From contig NZ_CP128362.1 in NCBI RefSeq assembly GCF_034274695.1, positions 6,698,501 through 6,762,500 on the forward strand: DNA of 64,000 bases, in the 5' to 3' direction. Positions 42,021 to 52,373 of the stretch are shown one piece after another. The notes under the pieces were generated by a model. It was not told the origin of the DNA. It worked only from the letters and a program-made list of their open reading frames with translations, and did no database searches. Both the position numbers and the translations under genes were made by a program. Position 1 is the stretch's first letter; each line of letters begins with the position of its first letter. Source of the DNA: Chitinophaga sp. LS1 (lineage in GTDB: Bacteria; Bacteroidota; Bacteroidia; Chitinophagales; Chitinophagaceae).

Positions 42021-44486
42021 CTTCGCCACAAACCTTTCCAACGCTTCTACCCCAAGTGCAAACTCCTTCTGCGCTAATATACGCTTCGTACTCAACCCCC
42101 TTTCTTTCAATCGGGTCAGGTTCTTCTCCAACGTATACTCAGGACCATAAATAATTCGCAAATACTCCCTTCCTCTTACCTTGACTGCCGGCTGCACAAA
42201 GAACTTATCATTCATAGTGATGAAACTATATGGTTTTACAACCATCCCCTCTCCTCCATTATTCGTCATTCCTTCCCACCATTTGATCACCTCTGCCAAA
42301 CTGCTATCATCCCCCAATTCTACCACTCTATATTTAGTAGCAATGATAGGATTCCCCTCACCACCTGCAAACGCCGCCAACTGCTCCATATGCCACTCAT
42401 GGTCCTTGTCAAAATAGGTATTGCCTTCTGTCGCCAACAAATGGAATGGCGCCAGCTGGTAATCTTCCATACCATTTACTTCCCAGCAATATTGTCTATA
42501 GGCCGTAGCAAACTGATCGACCATCACCGCCCTCTCCCTATACTCTCTCAGCAAAGGCAATGCAGCAGGATTAGTAGCTGCTTTTTCCAAACTCGCTACT
42601 GCTCCTTCCATCGCATATCTGCCGGCAGCACCTGTCGCTCCATATTGATTACGAAGTAACTGCTGCGCCTTGAGGTTCCATGGCATGAGCTCACAATCCA
42701 GCACCATCCAGTCCGTATTGAAAGCTTCCCATCCACCACGCGCTGTGATCACATCAGCGATCTTTTTCAGAAAAGCCTGCTCTATGACCTCATCATCAAA
42801 AAATACACGACCAGTACGGGTATAGACAATCCCAATGCTATCCTCCTGTATACCAAAGCGTCGTTTTACCACTTCCGGCTCCTTACACACCACCACCACC
42901 GCACGCGATCCCATGTGTTTCTCTTCGCAAATGACCTTGTTTACCCCTTCACCTATAAAATACTTAAACGCCTCACCAGGATGTTCCAGATAATCAGGCA
43001 AAGGACTGGTGGCAGTTGGAGACATTGTAGGAGGCAGGTACACCAGCCACTTAGGATTCACTCCCCAACGGCTTATGATCTCCAACGCTGATGCGGCATT
43101 GCCTTCACGGATCCCGATCCTTTTCATCAATCGGGTGTCCACTAATTGTTTGCCAATGACATCACTGATATCAAGTACATTATCATGCTCCTGCTGTAAG
43201 CTCAACTCATTCATTGACTCCTGGATCGGCCTTGATGGCACCGCATATTCCTGCGCTGCAGGTACGCTCACCAATTCCCTTTCAGGATAACGCAAAGCCG
43301 TGAGACTTCCGCCGAATACACAACCCGAATCTATATCTATTGTATTGTTAAACCATTCAGGACGTATCACTGGTGTATGCCCATACACCACGGCTGCTTT
43401 ACCATTGTAATTAGCCGCCCAGTTATACCGCACAGGCAATCCAAATTCATCTGTTTCGCCGGTGGTCTCACCGTACAGACAAAATTCTCTCACTGCCCCG
43501 GAACCTCTGCCCTGCATGGTCTCCTTGAGACCCGCATGCGCTACCACCAGGTTACCATGATCGAGGACGTAGTGACTCACCAATCCATCCAGGAACACTT
43601 TTACTTTTTCTATCCATTCAGGATCGGCGCCTTCCAGCTGTGCCGCCGTACGTTCCAATCCATGCTGCAACTGTACATTTTTACCATTCAGGTATTTGAG
43701 CAGTTTGTTGTCGTGGTTACCCGGTACACAGAGTGCCCCCATTTCTGCTGTCGCCTGCATCACCAATTTCAATACTGCTGGTGAAGCAGGCCCTCTATCG
43801 ACCAGATCACCAAGGAATACGATCTTTCTACCATTGGTCGCTGTGATGCGATGAGCTTCTTTATCGACGCTGTGACCAAGGTTAGTGAGCAGTGTACACA
43901 GCTCGTCATAACAACCATGTACGTCACCGATAATATCGAAAGGCCCTTCCTCCTGCTTCAGGTCATTGTAGAGTGGTTCTCTTATTATTTCGGTAATGCT
44001 GTCTACCGATTCCGGGGTACGGAATTCAAAATGCCTCCTGAAACCTTCTTCCCTGATTTTGTGAACACCGCTTTTCAGGGCAGCCATCTGGCTCTTGATC
44101 ACACGGGGTGGCAGGTTTCTGTCAGTACGGGTTCTATTCCTGTCCTGACATACCCGGTCTGACATATTCAATATGATAGCAACGGGCAGTATGTGGTATT
44201 CTCTTGCCAGTGCCACCAGTTGCTTTCTGTATTGTGCATTTACATTGGTCGCATCTACGACCGTGAGCAGGCCTCTCTTCAGCCTTTTGGCAATGATGAA
44301 GTGCAACAGTTCAAATGCATCTTCGGATATATCGGGTGTATTTTCATCATTGCTGAGCATCAACCTGCAGGCGTCACTGCTGACGATCTCTGAAGGCCTG
44401 AACCATTTTTTTGCAAAAAAACTTTTCCCTGATCCTGATGCGCCTACTAATACTACCAGGGAGAGTTCCGGAAAATTTAATGTCAT
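41943..44486 (-). CDS. pnkp: Polynucleotide kinase-phosphatase (bacterial Pnkp, RNA repair)
   Basis: 847 residues, the normal size for bacterial Pnkp. N-terminal kinase with P-loop GASGSGKS at 15-22; central binuclear metallophosphatase with GDVHGCYDEL (about 187-196), GDLVDRG and GNHDNKL; C-terminal adenylyltransferase (ligase) domain with the nucleotidyl Lys523 in EEKHMGSR. The protein heals and partly seals RNA ends after cleavage by ribotoxins: it phosphorylates the 5'-OH end, removes 2',3'-cyclic phosphate, and ligates together with Hen1. It starts 6 bases after hen1, so the two form an operon. Its tail is triplicated downstream. Confidence 0.95.
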   Translation of the reverse strand: MTLNFPELSLVVLVGASGSGKSFFAKKWFRPSEIVSSDACRLMLSNDENTPDISEDAFELLHFIIAKRLKRGLLTVVDATNVNAQYRKQLVALAREYHILPVAIILNMSDRVCQDRNRTRTDRNLPPRVIKSQMAALKSGVHKIREEGFRRHFEFRTPESVDSITEIIREPLYNDLKQEEGPFDIIGDVHGCYDELCTLLTNLGHSVDKEAHRITATNGRKIVFLGDLVDRGPASPAVLKLVMQATAEMGALCVPGNHDNKLLKYLNGKNVQLQHGLERTAAQLEGADPEWIEKVKVFLDGLVSHYVLDHGNLVVAHAGLKETMQGRGSGAVREFCLYGETTGETDEFGLPVRYNWAANYNGKAAVVYGHTPVIRPEWFNNTIDIDSGCVFGGSLTALRYPERELVSVPAAQEYAVPSRPIQESMNELSLQQEHDNVLDISDVIGKQLVDTRLMKRIGIREGNAASALEIISRWGVNPKWLVYLPPTMSPTATSPLPDYLEHPGEAFKYFIGEGVNKVICEEKHMGSRAVVVVCKEPEVVKRRFGIQEDSIGIVYTRTGRVFFDDEVIEQAFLKKIADVITARGGWEAFNTDWMVLDCELMPWNLKAQQLLRNQYGATGAAGRYAMEGAVASLEKAATNPAALPLLREYRERAVMVDQFATAYRQYCWEVNGMEDYQLAPFHLLATEGNTYFDKDHEWHMEQLAAFAGGEGNPIIATKYRVVELGDDSSLAEVIKWWEGMTNNGGEGMVVKPYSFITMNDKFFVQPAVKVRGREYLRIIYGPEYTLEKNLTRLKERGLSTKRILAQKEFALGVEALERFVAKAPLTKVHQCVFGVLALESEPVDPRL

Positions 44487-44492
44487 AATTCG

Positions 44493-45851
44493 TTATTGTT
44501 TTGAGAATACAACCATCTGGCTGGGTGCGCCTACTGCTTCGATCTCCTCTCCCAGTGGCTTTATTTCATAAGTATATTTATATGCGTCACGGATGTGCTC
44601 ACACCATGCCTGGAATTCCTCGCGGGTCCATTCAAATCGGTGATCACTGTGTCGCTTCATTGTTTCATCTTCTGTAAAGGTGATGTTCCAATCCTTGTTG
44701 GGCGTGGTAAGCACGATGGTATCAGGTTGTATCTCATTGAATACATTCTTTTCCAATGCCAGCAGCCTATCTTCGTCCAGGTGTTCGATCACCTCTACCA
44801 GCGTCGCTACTTCGTAACCCTGTAAACGCCTGTCCCTGTAAGTGAGGGAGCCATGCAGCAGGTTAATACGTTTACGCTGTGTGTCGATCATCTTGTCCAG
44901 CTTGAGTCTTCTGGCAGCAACTTCAAGACTACGTGAAGATACGTCCATACCTGTGATGCGTTGCAGCTGTTTATTTTCCAGCAACAGTTTTATGAGACGA
45001 CCTTCCCCACAACCCAGATCTACGACAGATCTGACCTGTAGACGGGCGATTTCGTCGCTGACAGCTTTCAATCTTATATCATGTAGGGTTTGTTTGGATT
45101 CTTTTTCAACTACAGGAGTATCTTCCGATACGGTGATTGCTGCCAATGCTTCGTTGGAGAGTTTTTGCTGATAACGGAGGTAACGGCGAACAATCAGTTC
45201 TTTGGCAGGATGCTCTTCCAGCCAGCCTTTCCCTTTGTTCATGAGTTTTGTGATCTCTTCCTCATTTACCCAGTAGTGCTTTTCATTATCCATTACAGGA
45301 ATGAGCACGTATAAGTGGGAGAGCAATGCCTGCAGGGTAACGGTATTTTTCAGGGTGACTGTAAAATACCGGCTTTCGCCCCATTCGGGAAAATGCGGAT
45401 CCAGCGGGTGTTGGATAGCAGTCAGTTCATAGCCCAGCGGAAGGAAGAGTTGTTGCAATACTTCTTCGCCACCTTTTACTGAGAGGACGGAAAGTTGTAC
45501 TTCGAGTTGCAGGGGGATGCTCACCAGTTCTGGTTTTGCTTTACAATTTCCGTTCAATGCGGAGCTAAATCCCTTAGAGATGGCACTGGTCATGAAAGAA
45601 GAGGCAACATAGGGGCGGTCATTTACATATTGATCCAATGCAAAGGGGTTGCCATCACTGTTCCTGACTAGTCCGACGGGGTCCATATCCAGCAATATTG
45701 CGCAGGTACATCTTTCATCGCTAACTTCCGGGTAGAAGACGTGGGCTTTACCGTTTACTACCTCGACAGATTGTACTTTGCCGGGGTGCTTGTGTAACAG
45801 AAAACTCAGGTCAGTAGCGGGGTAGCGTGAGTTGGTGATAGTTAATAACAT
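44493..45851 (-). CDS. hen1: 3'-terminal RNA ribose 2'-O-methyltransferase Hen1
   Basis: 452 residues from the ATG at 45851 (MLLTITNSRYPATDLSFLL), which is the usual Hen1 start; the longer frame to 45947 is not needed. The N-terminal half is the ligase-activating domain that completes Pnkp. The C-terminal methyltransferase has the SAM motif VVDLGCGEGRL (about 276-286) and metal ligands in LVEVIEHLDE (Glu353, Glu356, His357) with a downstream His. Hen1 methylates the 2'-OH at the 3' end of the break, so the repaired RNA resists a second cut by the ribotoxin. Precedes pnkp by 6 bases. Confidence 0.95.
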   Translation of the reverse strand: MLLTITNSRYPATDLSFLLHKHPGKVQSVEVVNGKAHVFYPEVSDERCTCAILLDMDPVGLVRNSDGNPFALDQYVNDRPYVASSFMTSAISKGFSSALNGNCKAKPELVSIPLQLEVQLSVLSVKGGEEVLQQLFLPLGYELTAIQHPLDPHFPEWGESRYFTVTLKNTVTLQALLSHLYVLIPVMDNEKHYWVNEEEITKLMNKGKGWLEEHPAKELIVRRYLRYQQKLSNEALAAITVSEDTPVVEKESKQTLHDIRLKAVSDEIARLQVRSVVDLGCGEGRLIKLLLENKQLQRITGMDVSSRSLEVAARRLKLDKMIDTQRKRINLLHGSLTYRDRRLQGYEVATLVEVIEHLDEDRLLALEKNVFNEIQPDTIVLTTPNKDWNITFTEDETMKRHSDHRFEWTREEFQAWCEHIRDAYKYTYEIKPLGEEIEAVGAPSQMVVFSKQ

Positions 45852-45938
45852 ATTTGCAATATAAATTATGTTGGCAAATATCTGAAGGATGTGTGAAGGG
45901 TATTTGCGCAGGAGAGAAAAATTTGAAGGAGATAAAAA

Positions 45939-45983
45939 AGCGGGCATTTCAATGAATGCTTCACATTCATTGAAATGCCCGCT
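45939..45983. terminator. Strong terminator after the GH106 gene
   Basis: Perfect 20-bp stem starting AGCGGGCATTTCAATG with a 5-base loop. On the minus strand it is followed by TTTTTTATC. It lies 25 bases downstream of the GH106 stop and upstream of hen1. Confidence 0.92.
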
Positions 45984-46007
45984 GAATAATCCTGAATTAA
46001 CCTAAGT

Positions 46008-48689
46008 TTAGTTATAAGGCGTGATCGTCACCTTGCCTTCTAACCCGGAAGGCTGTATACTCCAATTAGAAGCATCAAAATCTTTATAATTAATATTGAC
46101 GAAATTAATTTCATGATATTGCCGCCATGGTATATGATGCCGATCCATATACCTGATATGATTAGCCATGAGGTTCGCCACTTCTATACGAATATCATTT
46201 TTTCCTGCACGCAGGTATTTGCCGATCCTAAGTGTAAATGGAATGCTCCACATGATACCCGCATCCTGTCCATTGATCCAGATATGCGCACTTTCATTCA
46301 CTTTGTCAAGTTGCAAAAGATATTCTCTGGAATTTTTTGCCGGTAACTGAAGACTTGTTGTGTATATCCCTATTCCGGAGAATGAAGTAACAGCAGTATC
46401 TGGTAATGTAGTCCAGTCCACTAAGCTATCCAATTTTACAGCAGGCGGAATGAACGGTCCGCCATCTTTGAATTCCAATTGCCATGGACCTAGCAGCGTA
46501 AGCGGTTTGCCAGCATTTTCAAGGTATCTCCATGCCGCATAGCTTCCCTTGGAGGCCCCACCTTCTGCCTTTAGGATAATTGATTCTCCCGATGCCAGTT
46601 GTAATTTCACATGAGTAGTACTATCTGTATTCTCTATCTGCGCAAGACCAGTATCACCATGCAATGGATCCAGCATAAAGACACGTGATACACGGCGATT
46701 GACAGGAATAGACCGGTCAATTTTATTAGCCGTATGATTCACGATATAATAATAAGTATCCTCCCCATCCTTCCTGCGAATGAATTTCAATCCTGCATCT
46801 GTAAGCGCTTCACGGCGAATTCCAATTGAATGTAAGGCCCCTTCTACATCAGCAGTAATAATGATATTCTTCCTGCCTGCTAATGACTTCAACAATAATT
46901 GAAATTCTTTTCTACGCGTACCCAGCTCATTCATACCCGGTACATCCTCTGGCAATGCCTGAAAGATCACAGGAGTTCCATGCTGCGCAAGCGCAATAAT
47001 CTTTTGCAATGTAGTCAGGGGCATCAAATGCGCCTTCGGAATTATCAATGCTTTGTAACCATTGGTTTTGGCTATCCAATTATCCGACACAAAATCCAGT
47101 GTATACCCTCTGCCATGCAAATTCATTACCTGTTTATAAAAATCCGTCGGATACAACCACTTATCTATATGATGTACTGACAATGGCATTTCCATCCCCT
47201 CCGCATCATTCCATATGTCATACACCGGCCAGTACACCAACAAATCATTATCCGGCTTGCCTGCCTGTAGTACTGACTGCACGCGGGTTATATACTCATT
47301 CAATCCGGGCAGATGCGACCACCAGCTATTAGCAGGTACAAAATTCACAGATGCATAAAACAACCACCCGGGAAAAGGCACCTTCTTCGGAGAATACGTA
47401 GTACCATGATAAAATACATGATTTACGCCCGCCAGAAAAGCCTGCTCCACTTCTGGTTTACATTGTGACAACGATGTTTTGAAATGCTCTGTCAACCATG
47501 TAAATGTCTCGCTTGAAATAAGCGGATGACCCGCTATATGACCCGCTGATGTAGCAAACTGCATCATTATCGGATCAGGACTTACATTTCTGATATCCGC
47601 ACTATCCCTCCGTAAACCCGGAATTGGAAAATAGGTAGAGCCAAATGTCTCACACTCCGGAATATCCACTGTTGCATATAAATCAATCAGATTACCCGGC
47701 GATCCATGGGCCTGGTTTTTAGTGATACGATGATAATCATGCGCCCACTGTGTCCATGGCTTTGTAAAATTATCCAACAGCAACTCCGCCATCGTTTCCC
47801 TGTAATCTGATTTGATCCGGGCAATGGTATCAGAGCTCCTATTATCTGTGAACTCACGAATAAAACGAGTTAAATCGTACCCCCTTCGACGCTTAAACTC
47901 TGGTAAAAATGAAGGCGTCCAGTCAGCCCCATATACCTCATAACTATCATTATAAAATGCCCGGATACCGGGGACCTCTTGTTGGAAAGCATTATCAAAA
48001 CGATGCAGGTATAATTGAACTGCCTCCCCCGATAAATGGTCAAGGGTATAACCCTCCCCCCCGGGCGCCGCACGTTTTACTTTCTGTTTCGTATGACTGC
48101 TGTACAATGCATAGACCGTGAGATTGCCTGCGGGATGCTCCCAATGGAGATGCCCATCCTGCACTTTGTCTATAATAGGAACAGGTGTAACTCCTTGATA
48201 AGCTACCAAGGCCTGCAAAGTACCGATACCCGTATCGATTTTTTCAGGAACCGTTGATAACACCCTCACCTCCATCTTCGCCGCTGCATGCGCCAAATCG
48301 ATCTGTGGCCCGCCAAAAGGCCAGCCAGTGCCAGTAGTGAGGTCTACTCCCATATGTAACCGGGTCGCCTGCGTAGTCGTTATTTTCAATAAATGTATCC
48401 ATTGCGGAGACAAAAAATCCACATACTTTGACTCAAACCCTTTCGCCCCATAGATAGGTGCGATTTCCACCCCACCAAAACCTACCTGATTATAAGTTGT
48501 CAATGCATTCGTCAGCCCCACACTATCTACAGCACTCCCCATCCACCACCAGCGGGTCCAGGGTTTGGTTTCCTTCTGAACAGAAGGCCATACAGGGTAA
48601 GTCCCCTTAAAATCCGGGTGTTGCGCAGTTGCCTTTAAGCCGCAAAGAAGCAGGCCAATGGTAGCCAGCCGGTAAATACGTGGATGCAT
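46008..48689 (-). CDS. Glycoside hydrolase, family 106-like (alpha-L-rhamnosidase)
   Basis: 893 residues from the ATG at 48689 (MHPRIYRLATIGLLLCGLKATAQ), which gives a clean signal peptide; the ATG at 48722 lies inside the sulfatase gene. Motifs of the family: WTRWWWMGSAVDSVGLTNAL near the N-terminus, GVEIAPIYGAKGFESKYVDFLSPQW, LTTGTGWPFGG, and SETFTWLTEHF and GVNHVFYHGTTYSPKKVPFPGWL in the centre, with a C-terminal beta-sandwich (about 800-890). Such enzymes release terminal rhamnose from pectin- or ulvan-like glycans. It forms an operon with the sulfatase gene, starting 8 bases past it, so the target may be a sulfated glycan. Confidence 0.85.
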   Translation of the reverse strand: MHPRIYRLATIGLLLCGLKATAQHPDFKGTYPVWPSVQKETKPWTRWWWMGSAVDSVGLTNALTTYNQVGFGGVEIAPIYGAKGFESKYVDFLSPQWIHLLKITTTQATRLHMGVDLTTGTGWPFGGPQIDLAHAAAKMEVRVLSTVPEKIDTGIGTLQALVAYQGVTPVPIIDKVQDGHLHWEHPAGNLTVYALYSSHTKQKVKRAAPGGEGYTLDHLSGEAVQLYLHRFDNAFQQEVPGIRAFYNDSYEVYGADWTPSFLPEFKRRRGYDLTRFIREFTDNRSSDTIARIKSDYRETMAELLLDNFTKPWTQWAHDYHRITKNQAHGSPGNLIDLYATVDIPECETFGSTYFPIPGLRRDSADIRNVSPDPIMMQFATSAGHIAGHPLISSETFTWLTEHFKTSLSQCKPEVEQAFLAGVNHVFYHGTTYSPKKVPFPGWLFYASVNFVPANSWWSHLPGLNEYITRVQSVLQAGKPDNDLLVYWPVYDIWNDAEGMEMPLSVHHIDKWLYPTDFYKQVMNLHGRGYTLDFVSDNWIAKTNGYKALIIPKAHLMPLTTLQKIIALAQHGTPVIFQALPEDVPGMNELGTRRKEFQLLLKSLAGRKNIIITADVEGALHSIGIRREALTDAGLKFIRRKDGEDTYYYIVNHTANKIDRSIPVNRRVSRVFMLDPLHGDTGLAQIENTDSTTHVKLQLASGESIILKAEGGASKGSYAAWRYLENAGKPLTLLGPWQLEFKDGGPFIPPAVKLDSLVDWTTLPDTAVTSFSGIGIYTTSLQLPAKNSREYLLQLDKVNESAHIWINGQDAGIMWSIPFTLRIGKYLRAGKNDIRIEVANLMANHIRYMDRHHIPWRQYHEINFVNINYKDFDASNWSIQPSGLEGKVTITPYN

Positions 48690-48696
48690 ATATAGT

Positions 48697-50115
48697 TTAT
48701 TTCTCGGTATCAGACCAGTCAAATTCCTTGTTTTCTGCCGGGGTTTTCGCCTTTGCCATGATAGCTTTCAGGCTCTTTACTTTTGCCGGGTTTTCGGCAG
48801 CAAGGTCTTTTGTCTCTCCAATATCGTCAACTATATTGTACAATTCAAATCTTTCCCCCTTTCCTTTATATTTAAACCGGATTAATTTCCAGTCCCCCTG
48901 CAATACGGCTTCCTGGATATACCCTTCGTTAAACTGCCAGTATAAATAATCATGCACTTTGTCCGGCTTTTTATCTTCCAGTGCCGAAGCGTAGTTCAGG
49001 CCATCTATACCATGCAGGGTCTTTGACTTTGTCAATGCGCTGAATGTAGGCAGGATATCCCAAAACGCCCATTCCTCATCACTCACCTTCCCGGCAGGAA
49101 TATGCCCCGGCGCACGCACCAGCAAAGGCACCCGGATCCCTCCTTCGTACAGATCACGCTTCAGCCCCTTCAACGGACCATTGCTGTTAAAGTACTCAGG
49201 ATCAGCACCTCCCTCTTTGTGAGGACCATTATCACTGGTAAAGAAGATGTAAGTATTGTCATCCAACCCTAATTGTTTGATAAGTGCCTGAATCTGACCC
49301 ACATTCTGATCCAGTTTGGTAACCATGGCTGCAAATGCAGCATGCGGATTTTGCTGACTACGATAAGTGCCCCCATTCTGTGCATACGGTGTTTCAGGCC
49401 CCAGTTTAGAGCTACCATCTGGGTTCAGCCATTGCTGCAGGTCCTTTTTGGGAGGATCCAGTTCGGCATGCGGCACTGTAATAGAAAGATATAAAAAGAA
49501 CGGTTTGTCCTTATTTTCATTGATAAATGAATAAGCATGCTCCATAATCTCATCGTGGGTATACACGGTGGTATCATGTTTTATCTTACTGATCTTACCG
49601 GCTTTCACCTGGTAGAGGTAGTTCGTATAATAATCATGTGCATGCCCCTGATTGAGGTAGCCATAAAATTCGTCGAAGCCTTTAATCTCTGGTGAACCCG
49701 TCGTTCCCATTTCGCCTAAGCCCCATTTTCCAAACATACCGGTGGCATAGCCATTTTGCTGCAACACCTGAGCCAGGGTGCTATCCTGCGGCCGTAATGG
49801 CAACCGGGTATTACCCCTAATATAGGAATGCCCCATATTCTTGCCCGTTAGTAAGGCACAACGACTGGGTGCACATACCGTATTGCCGGAATAAAAGCGG
49901 GTAAACCGAATTCCCTCTGTCCCCAGGTTATCAATATTAGGCGTGGGAATCGGGCTCCTGGGGTTAAAAGATGTGAGGTTCCCATAGCCCAGATCATCTG
50001 CCAGGATAAATATGATATTTGGTCGGTCCGAATGTTTCTTTTGCTGTGCCATGGCGGTTATGGAGGTGGTAAGCAACCACCCTGACAACAGAATCCTGTA
50101 AAAGCGACGTTGCAT
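48697..50115 (-). CDS. Arylsulfatase (S1 family)
   Basis: 472 residues with a signal peptide (about 1-24, ending ITAMAQ). N-terminal metal site RPNIIFILADDLGYGN, the modification site CAPSR with Cys81 (converted to formylglycine), the further metal residues in DNGPHKEGG, and a C-terminal subdomain with HGIDGLNYASALEDKKP. It removes sulfate esters from glycans in the periplasm. It needs an anaerobic or oxygen-dependent formylglycine-generating enzyme from elsewhere in the genome. First gene of the operon with the GH106 gene, which suggests concerted degradation of a sulfated rhamnose-containing polysaccharide. Confidence 0.93.
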   Translation of the reverse strand: MQRRFYRILLSGWLLTTSITAMAQQKKHSDRPNIIFILADDLGYGNLTSFNPRSPIPTPNIDNLGTEGIRFTRFYSGNTVCAPSRCALLTGKNMGHSYIRGNTRLPLRPQDSTLAQVLQQNGYATGMFGKWGLGEMGTTGSPEIKGFDEFYGYLNQGHAHDYYTNYLYQVKAGKISKIKHDTTVYTHDEIMEHAYSFINENKDKPFFLYLSITVPHAELDPPKKDLQQWLNPDGSSKLGPETPYAQNGGTYRSQQNPHAAFAAMVTKLDQNVGQIQALIKQLGLDDNTYIFFTSDNGPHKEGGADPEYFNSNGPLKGLKRDLYEGGIRVPLLVRAPGHIPAGKVSDEEWAFWDILPTFSALTKSKTLHGIDGLNYASALEDKKPDKVHDYLYWQFNEGYIQEAVLQGDWKLIRFKYKGKGERFELYNIVDDIGETKDLAAENPAKVKSLKAIMAKAKTPAENKEFDWSDTEK

Positions 50116-50242
50116 AGTTTCTTATTTTCTGGTGACTAATGTACAAAAACCTACTAAATCGATAGACTAATAATTTATGAGCGGTTACCCCCCAGAATTG
50201 TAAATAATTTGATTAGAAAGGTACCGTATCAGATACTTTTTT

Positions 50243-50250
50243 TATATTTG
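50243..50250 (+). promoter_or_regulatory. Candidate -7 box TATATTTG
   Basis: Matches TAnnTTTG, about 90 bases before the start of the 156-residue gene at 50340. Confidence 0.4.
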
Positions 50251-50339
50251 ATATATTTTCGTTTCAATTGTCTTAAATTCATATCGCCCTCAGTGTCAAG
50301 GTTTATAGAGGTTATGTGAATGATTTAAATCAATAGAAA

Positions 50340-50810
50340 ATGATGGTGAGATACTATGCAATATTTGGAGATGGAAGTTACAGTCCTTTACATTCACTGG
50401 AATCAATTTCCATACTCCCGGAATATTCCTACATACTGATGACAACGGATACACTGAAACCAAACGGCTATGTGGAATCTACGACTTATCAATTTGTAGA
50501 CAAAAAAGGAGATGTGGAATTACTTCGGATCAACAACTGGGAATTGCTGTACATCAGTCCATGGACGCATAGTTCCGACGGTCTACGCTACTGCCTGTAC
50601 AATCATATGACCAAAACTGCCCACGAGTTTTTTGGCGAAGAAACAGGCCTTCACTTTTTTAAACACGATCTGTTTCCAAAACTCAGAGAGCTATCCATTA
50701 TCTCCGATTACAATCAATACTTACTTAGTGAGAAAGTAGATCTGCTGGAGGTGGAGCTGACTGAGTTAAGGAGAAGACTGTATGAACTGGAAAAGGTGCT
50801 GCGGAAGTAA
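50340..50810 (+). CDS. 156-residue protein of unknown function
   Basis: Soluble protein (ATG at 50340 or 50343). It begins MMVRYYAIFGDGSYSPLHSLE, has two sections rich in aromatic residues and beta-type strands (ILPEYSYILMTTDTLKPNGYV, LRINNWELLYISPWTHSS), and ends in a heptad-rich helix (about 122-154: EKVDLLEVELTELRRRLYELEKVLR) that should form a coiled coil. No family recognised. It is isolated between the sulfatase gene (divergent) and the peptidase gene (convergent). Confidence 0.65.
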   Translation: MMVRYYAIFGDGSYSPLHSLESISILPEYSYILMTTDTLKPNGYVESTTYQFVDKKGDVELLRINNWELLYISPWTHSSDGLRYCLYNHMTKTAHEFFGEETGLHFFKHDLFPKLRELSIISDYNQYLLSEKVDLLEVELTELRRRLYELEKVLRK

Positions 50811-50827
50811 AGTTGATCCTTTCGGAA

Positions 50828-52363
50828 TCAAAAACTCATATCTGCCAGCAGATTCGTATCCGGATCCAACCAAATACCGGCAGGCTTTGTCACTGCTGGT
50901 ATTATGACGGTGGTAATCTTATCTTTCACTAATATTGTCTGCACAGGCTTTGATTTATCCAGCGTATATTCCAGCGGAAACTCAAACAAAGGTGTCTGCT
51001 GTTGAATCACTTCCAACTTTACCGCATGAGTATTTTCATTATAACTCATGTTCACCTGCAGCTTCGGTATAGCTGTCGTATATAACCATTGCGTAAAGAA
51101 GCCTTTCAGATCCTGCCCACTTATTTTCTCCATCTCCTTTCTGAAATCATCTGTACTTGCATTGCGCCCGTTATAGTCTTTAAAATACTGGCGAATACCT
51201 TTCCAGAAAAGCTCATCCCCCAACTTTCTTCTTAACATATGTAATACCCACCCTCCTCTTTCATAGCTATTCGCATTCAGCAACTGCATGTAATTACTAT
51301 GTACGGTCGTATCTACTACAGGTGTCTTTCTATTTTTTGTAAATTCAATGATCTTCGCCTTGTCTTCTTTCAAAGAAGCCCGAAGGGTATCCACCCCATA
51401 AGTATGCTCCATATATAACAGTGTCATATAAGTAGCAAAACCTTCGCTCAGCCATAAATGCCGCCAGTCTGTCTCTGTGATCGCATCGCCAAACCACTGA
51501 TGGGCAATTTCATGCGCGAGTAAAGATTCCAGGCCGGGATATTCCGGTGAATTCTCTGCGTAAAAGATTGCACCGGCATTTTCCATTCCTCCAAAGATCG
51601 TCTTCGATTGAATATTCGCCAGCTTTTCAAACTGGAAAGGACCTACCTGCTGAATGAAATAAGGCAAAATATTCGTGGCCCTTGCATATCCCTGATGACT
51701 GGAATCTTCATGGAAAACATAACTGTAAACAGGGATCTTCCCTACATCGCCGGAATGCGTCACTGAAAAATCTGCTGCTGCAATAGCCATTACTTTTATA
51801 GGTAGTGGCACCTTCTCATCATATACAGTTCTCTTTAACTGACCAGGTAGATTGGTTGCTGAAACCCGCACACCATTTGCTACCACGGTATAATGATCAG
51901 GCGCAGTAACAGTAAACGTCGCCGTAGCCTTATCAGATGGGTGATCTATACAAGGTAGCCACTGATGCGCTCTGTCAGGCCAATGATCTGTAAAGAATGT
52001 TCTATCTCCGTATTTATTTTTAGAAATGAACAGGCCATCTTTGGGAATACCGGTATACACTACTGTATACGCTCCTTTATCACCTGCTTTCGCATTCACT
52101 TTTATATAGAGGGCATTAAAACCCTGTTCGTACTGCAACAATTTATTATCCGCATGCACCCCACTCACATTCATTCCCGCCAGATCAATCCTGAGGCGGG
52201 TTGTATTTTGCAAATACTTTACTGCAATCGTCACCTTCCCTTCTATCTGATTCGTCGTATCATTCAGCGTCAGATCAATATCATAATGCTGTACGTCTAC
52301 CTGCTGAGCCTTCGCTCCTGTGAACCATAAGGTACACAGACAAAGAAAAAATCCATTCTTCAT
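50828..52363 (-). CDS. M1-family metallopeptidase (aminopeptidase N-like)
   Basis: 511 residues with a signal peptide (about 1-19). N-terminal beta-domain, then the exopeptidase motif GGMEN at 258-262 and the zinc motif HEIAHQW with His284 and His288, the third ligand Glu307 in WLSEGFATY, and the catalytic Glu285. Shorter than aminopeptidase N (about 870 residues), as in the minimal M1 enzymes of Bacteroidota that lack the C-terminal armadillo-like domain. It cleaves N-terminal amino acids from peptides in the periplasm. It is followed upstream on the same strand by YjbQ and lipoprotein genes. Confidence 0.92.
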   Translation of the reverse strand: MKNGFFLCLCTLWFTGAKAQQVDVQHYDIDLTLNDTTNQIEGKVTIAVKYLQNTTRLRIDLAGMNVSGVHADNKLLQYEQGFNALYIKVNAKAGDKGAYTVVYTGIPKDGLFISKNKYGDRTFFTDHWPDRAHQWLPCIDHPSDKATATFTVTAPDHYTVVANGVRVSATNLPGQLKRTVYDEKVPLPIKVMAIAAADFSVTHSGDVGKIPVYSYVFHEDSSHQGYARATNILPYFIQQVGPFQFEKLANIQSKTIFGGMENAGAIFYAENSPEYPGLESLLAHEIAHQWFGDAITETDWRHLWLSEGFATYMTLLYMEHTYGVDTLRASLKEDKAKIIEFTKNRKTPVVDTTVHSNYMQLLNANSYERGGWVLHMLRRKLGDELFWKGIRQYFKDYNGRNASTDDFRKEMEKISGQDLKGFFTQWLYTTAIPKLQVNMSYNENTHAVKLEVIQQQTPLFEFPLEYTLDKSKPVQTILVKDKITTVIIPAVTKPAGIWLDPDTNLLADMSF

Positions 52364-52373
52364 AATAGATAAT

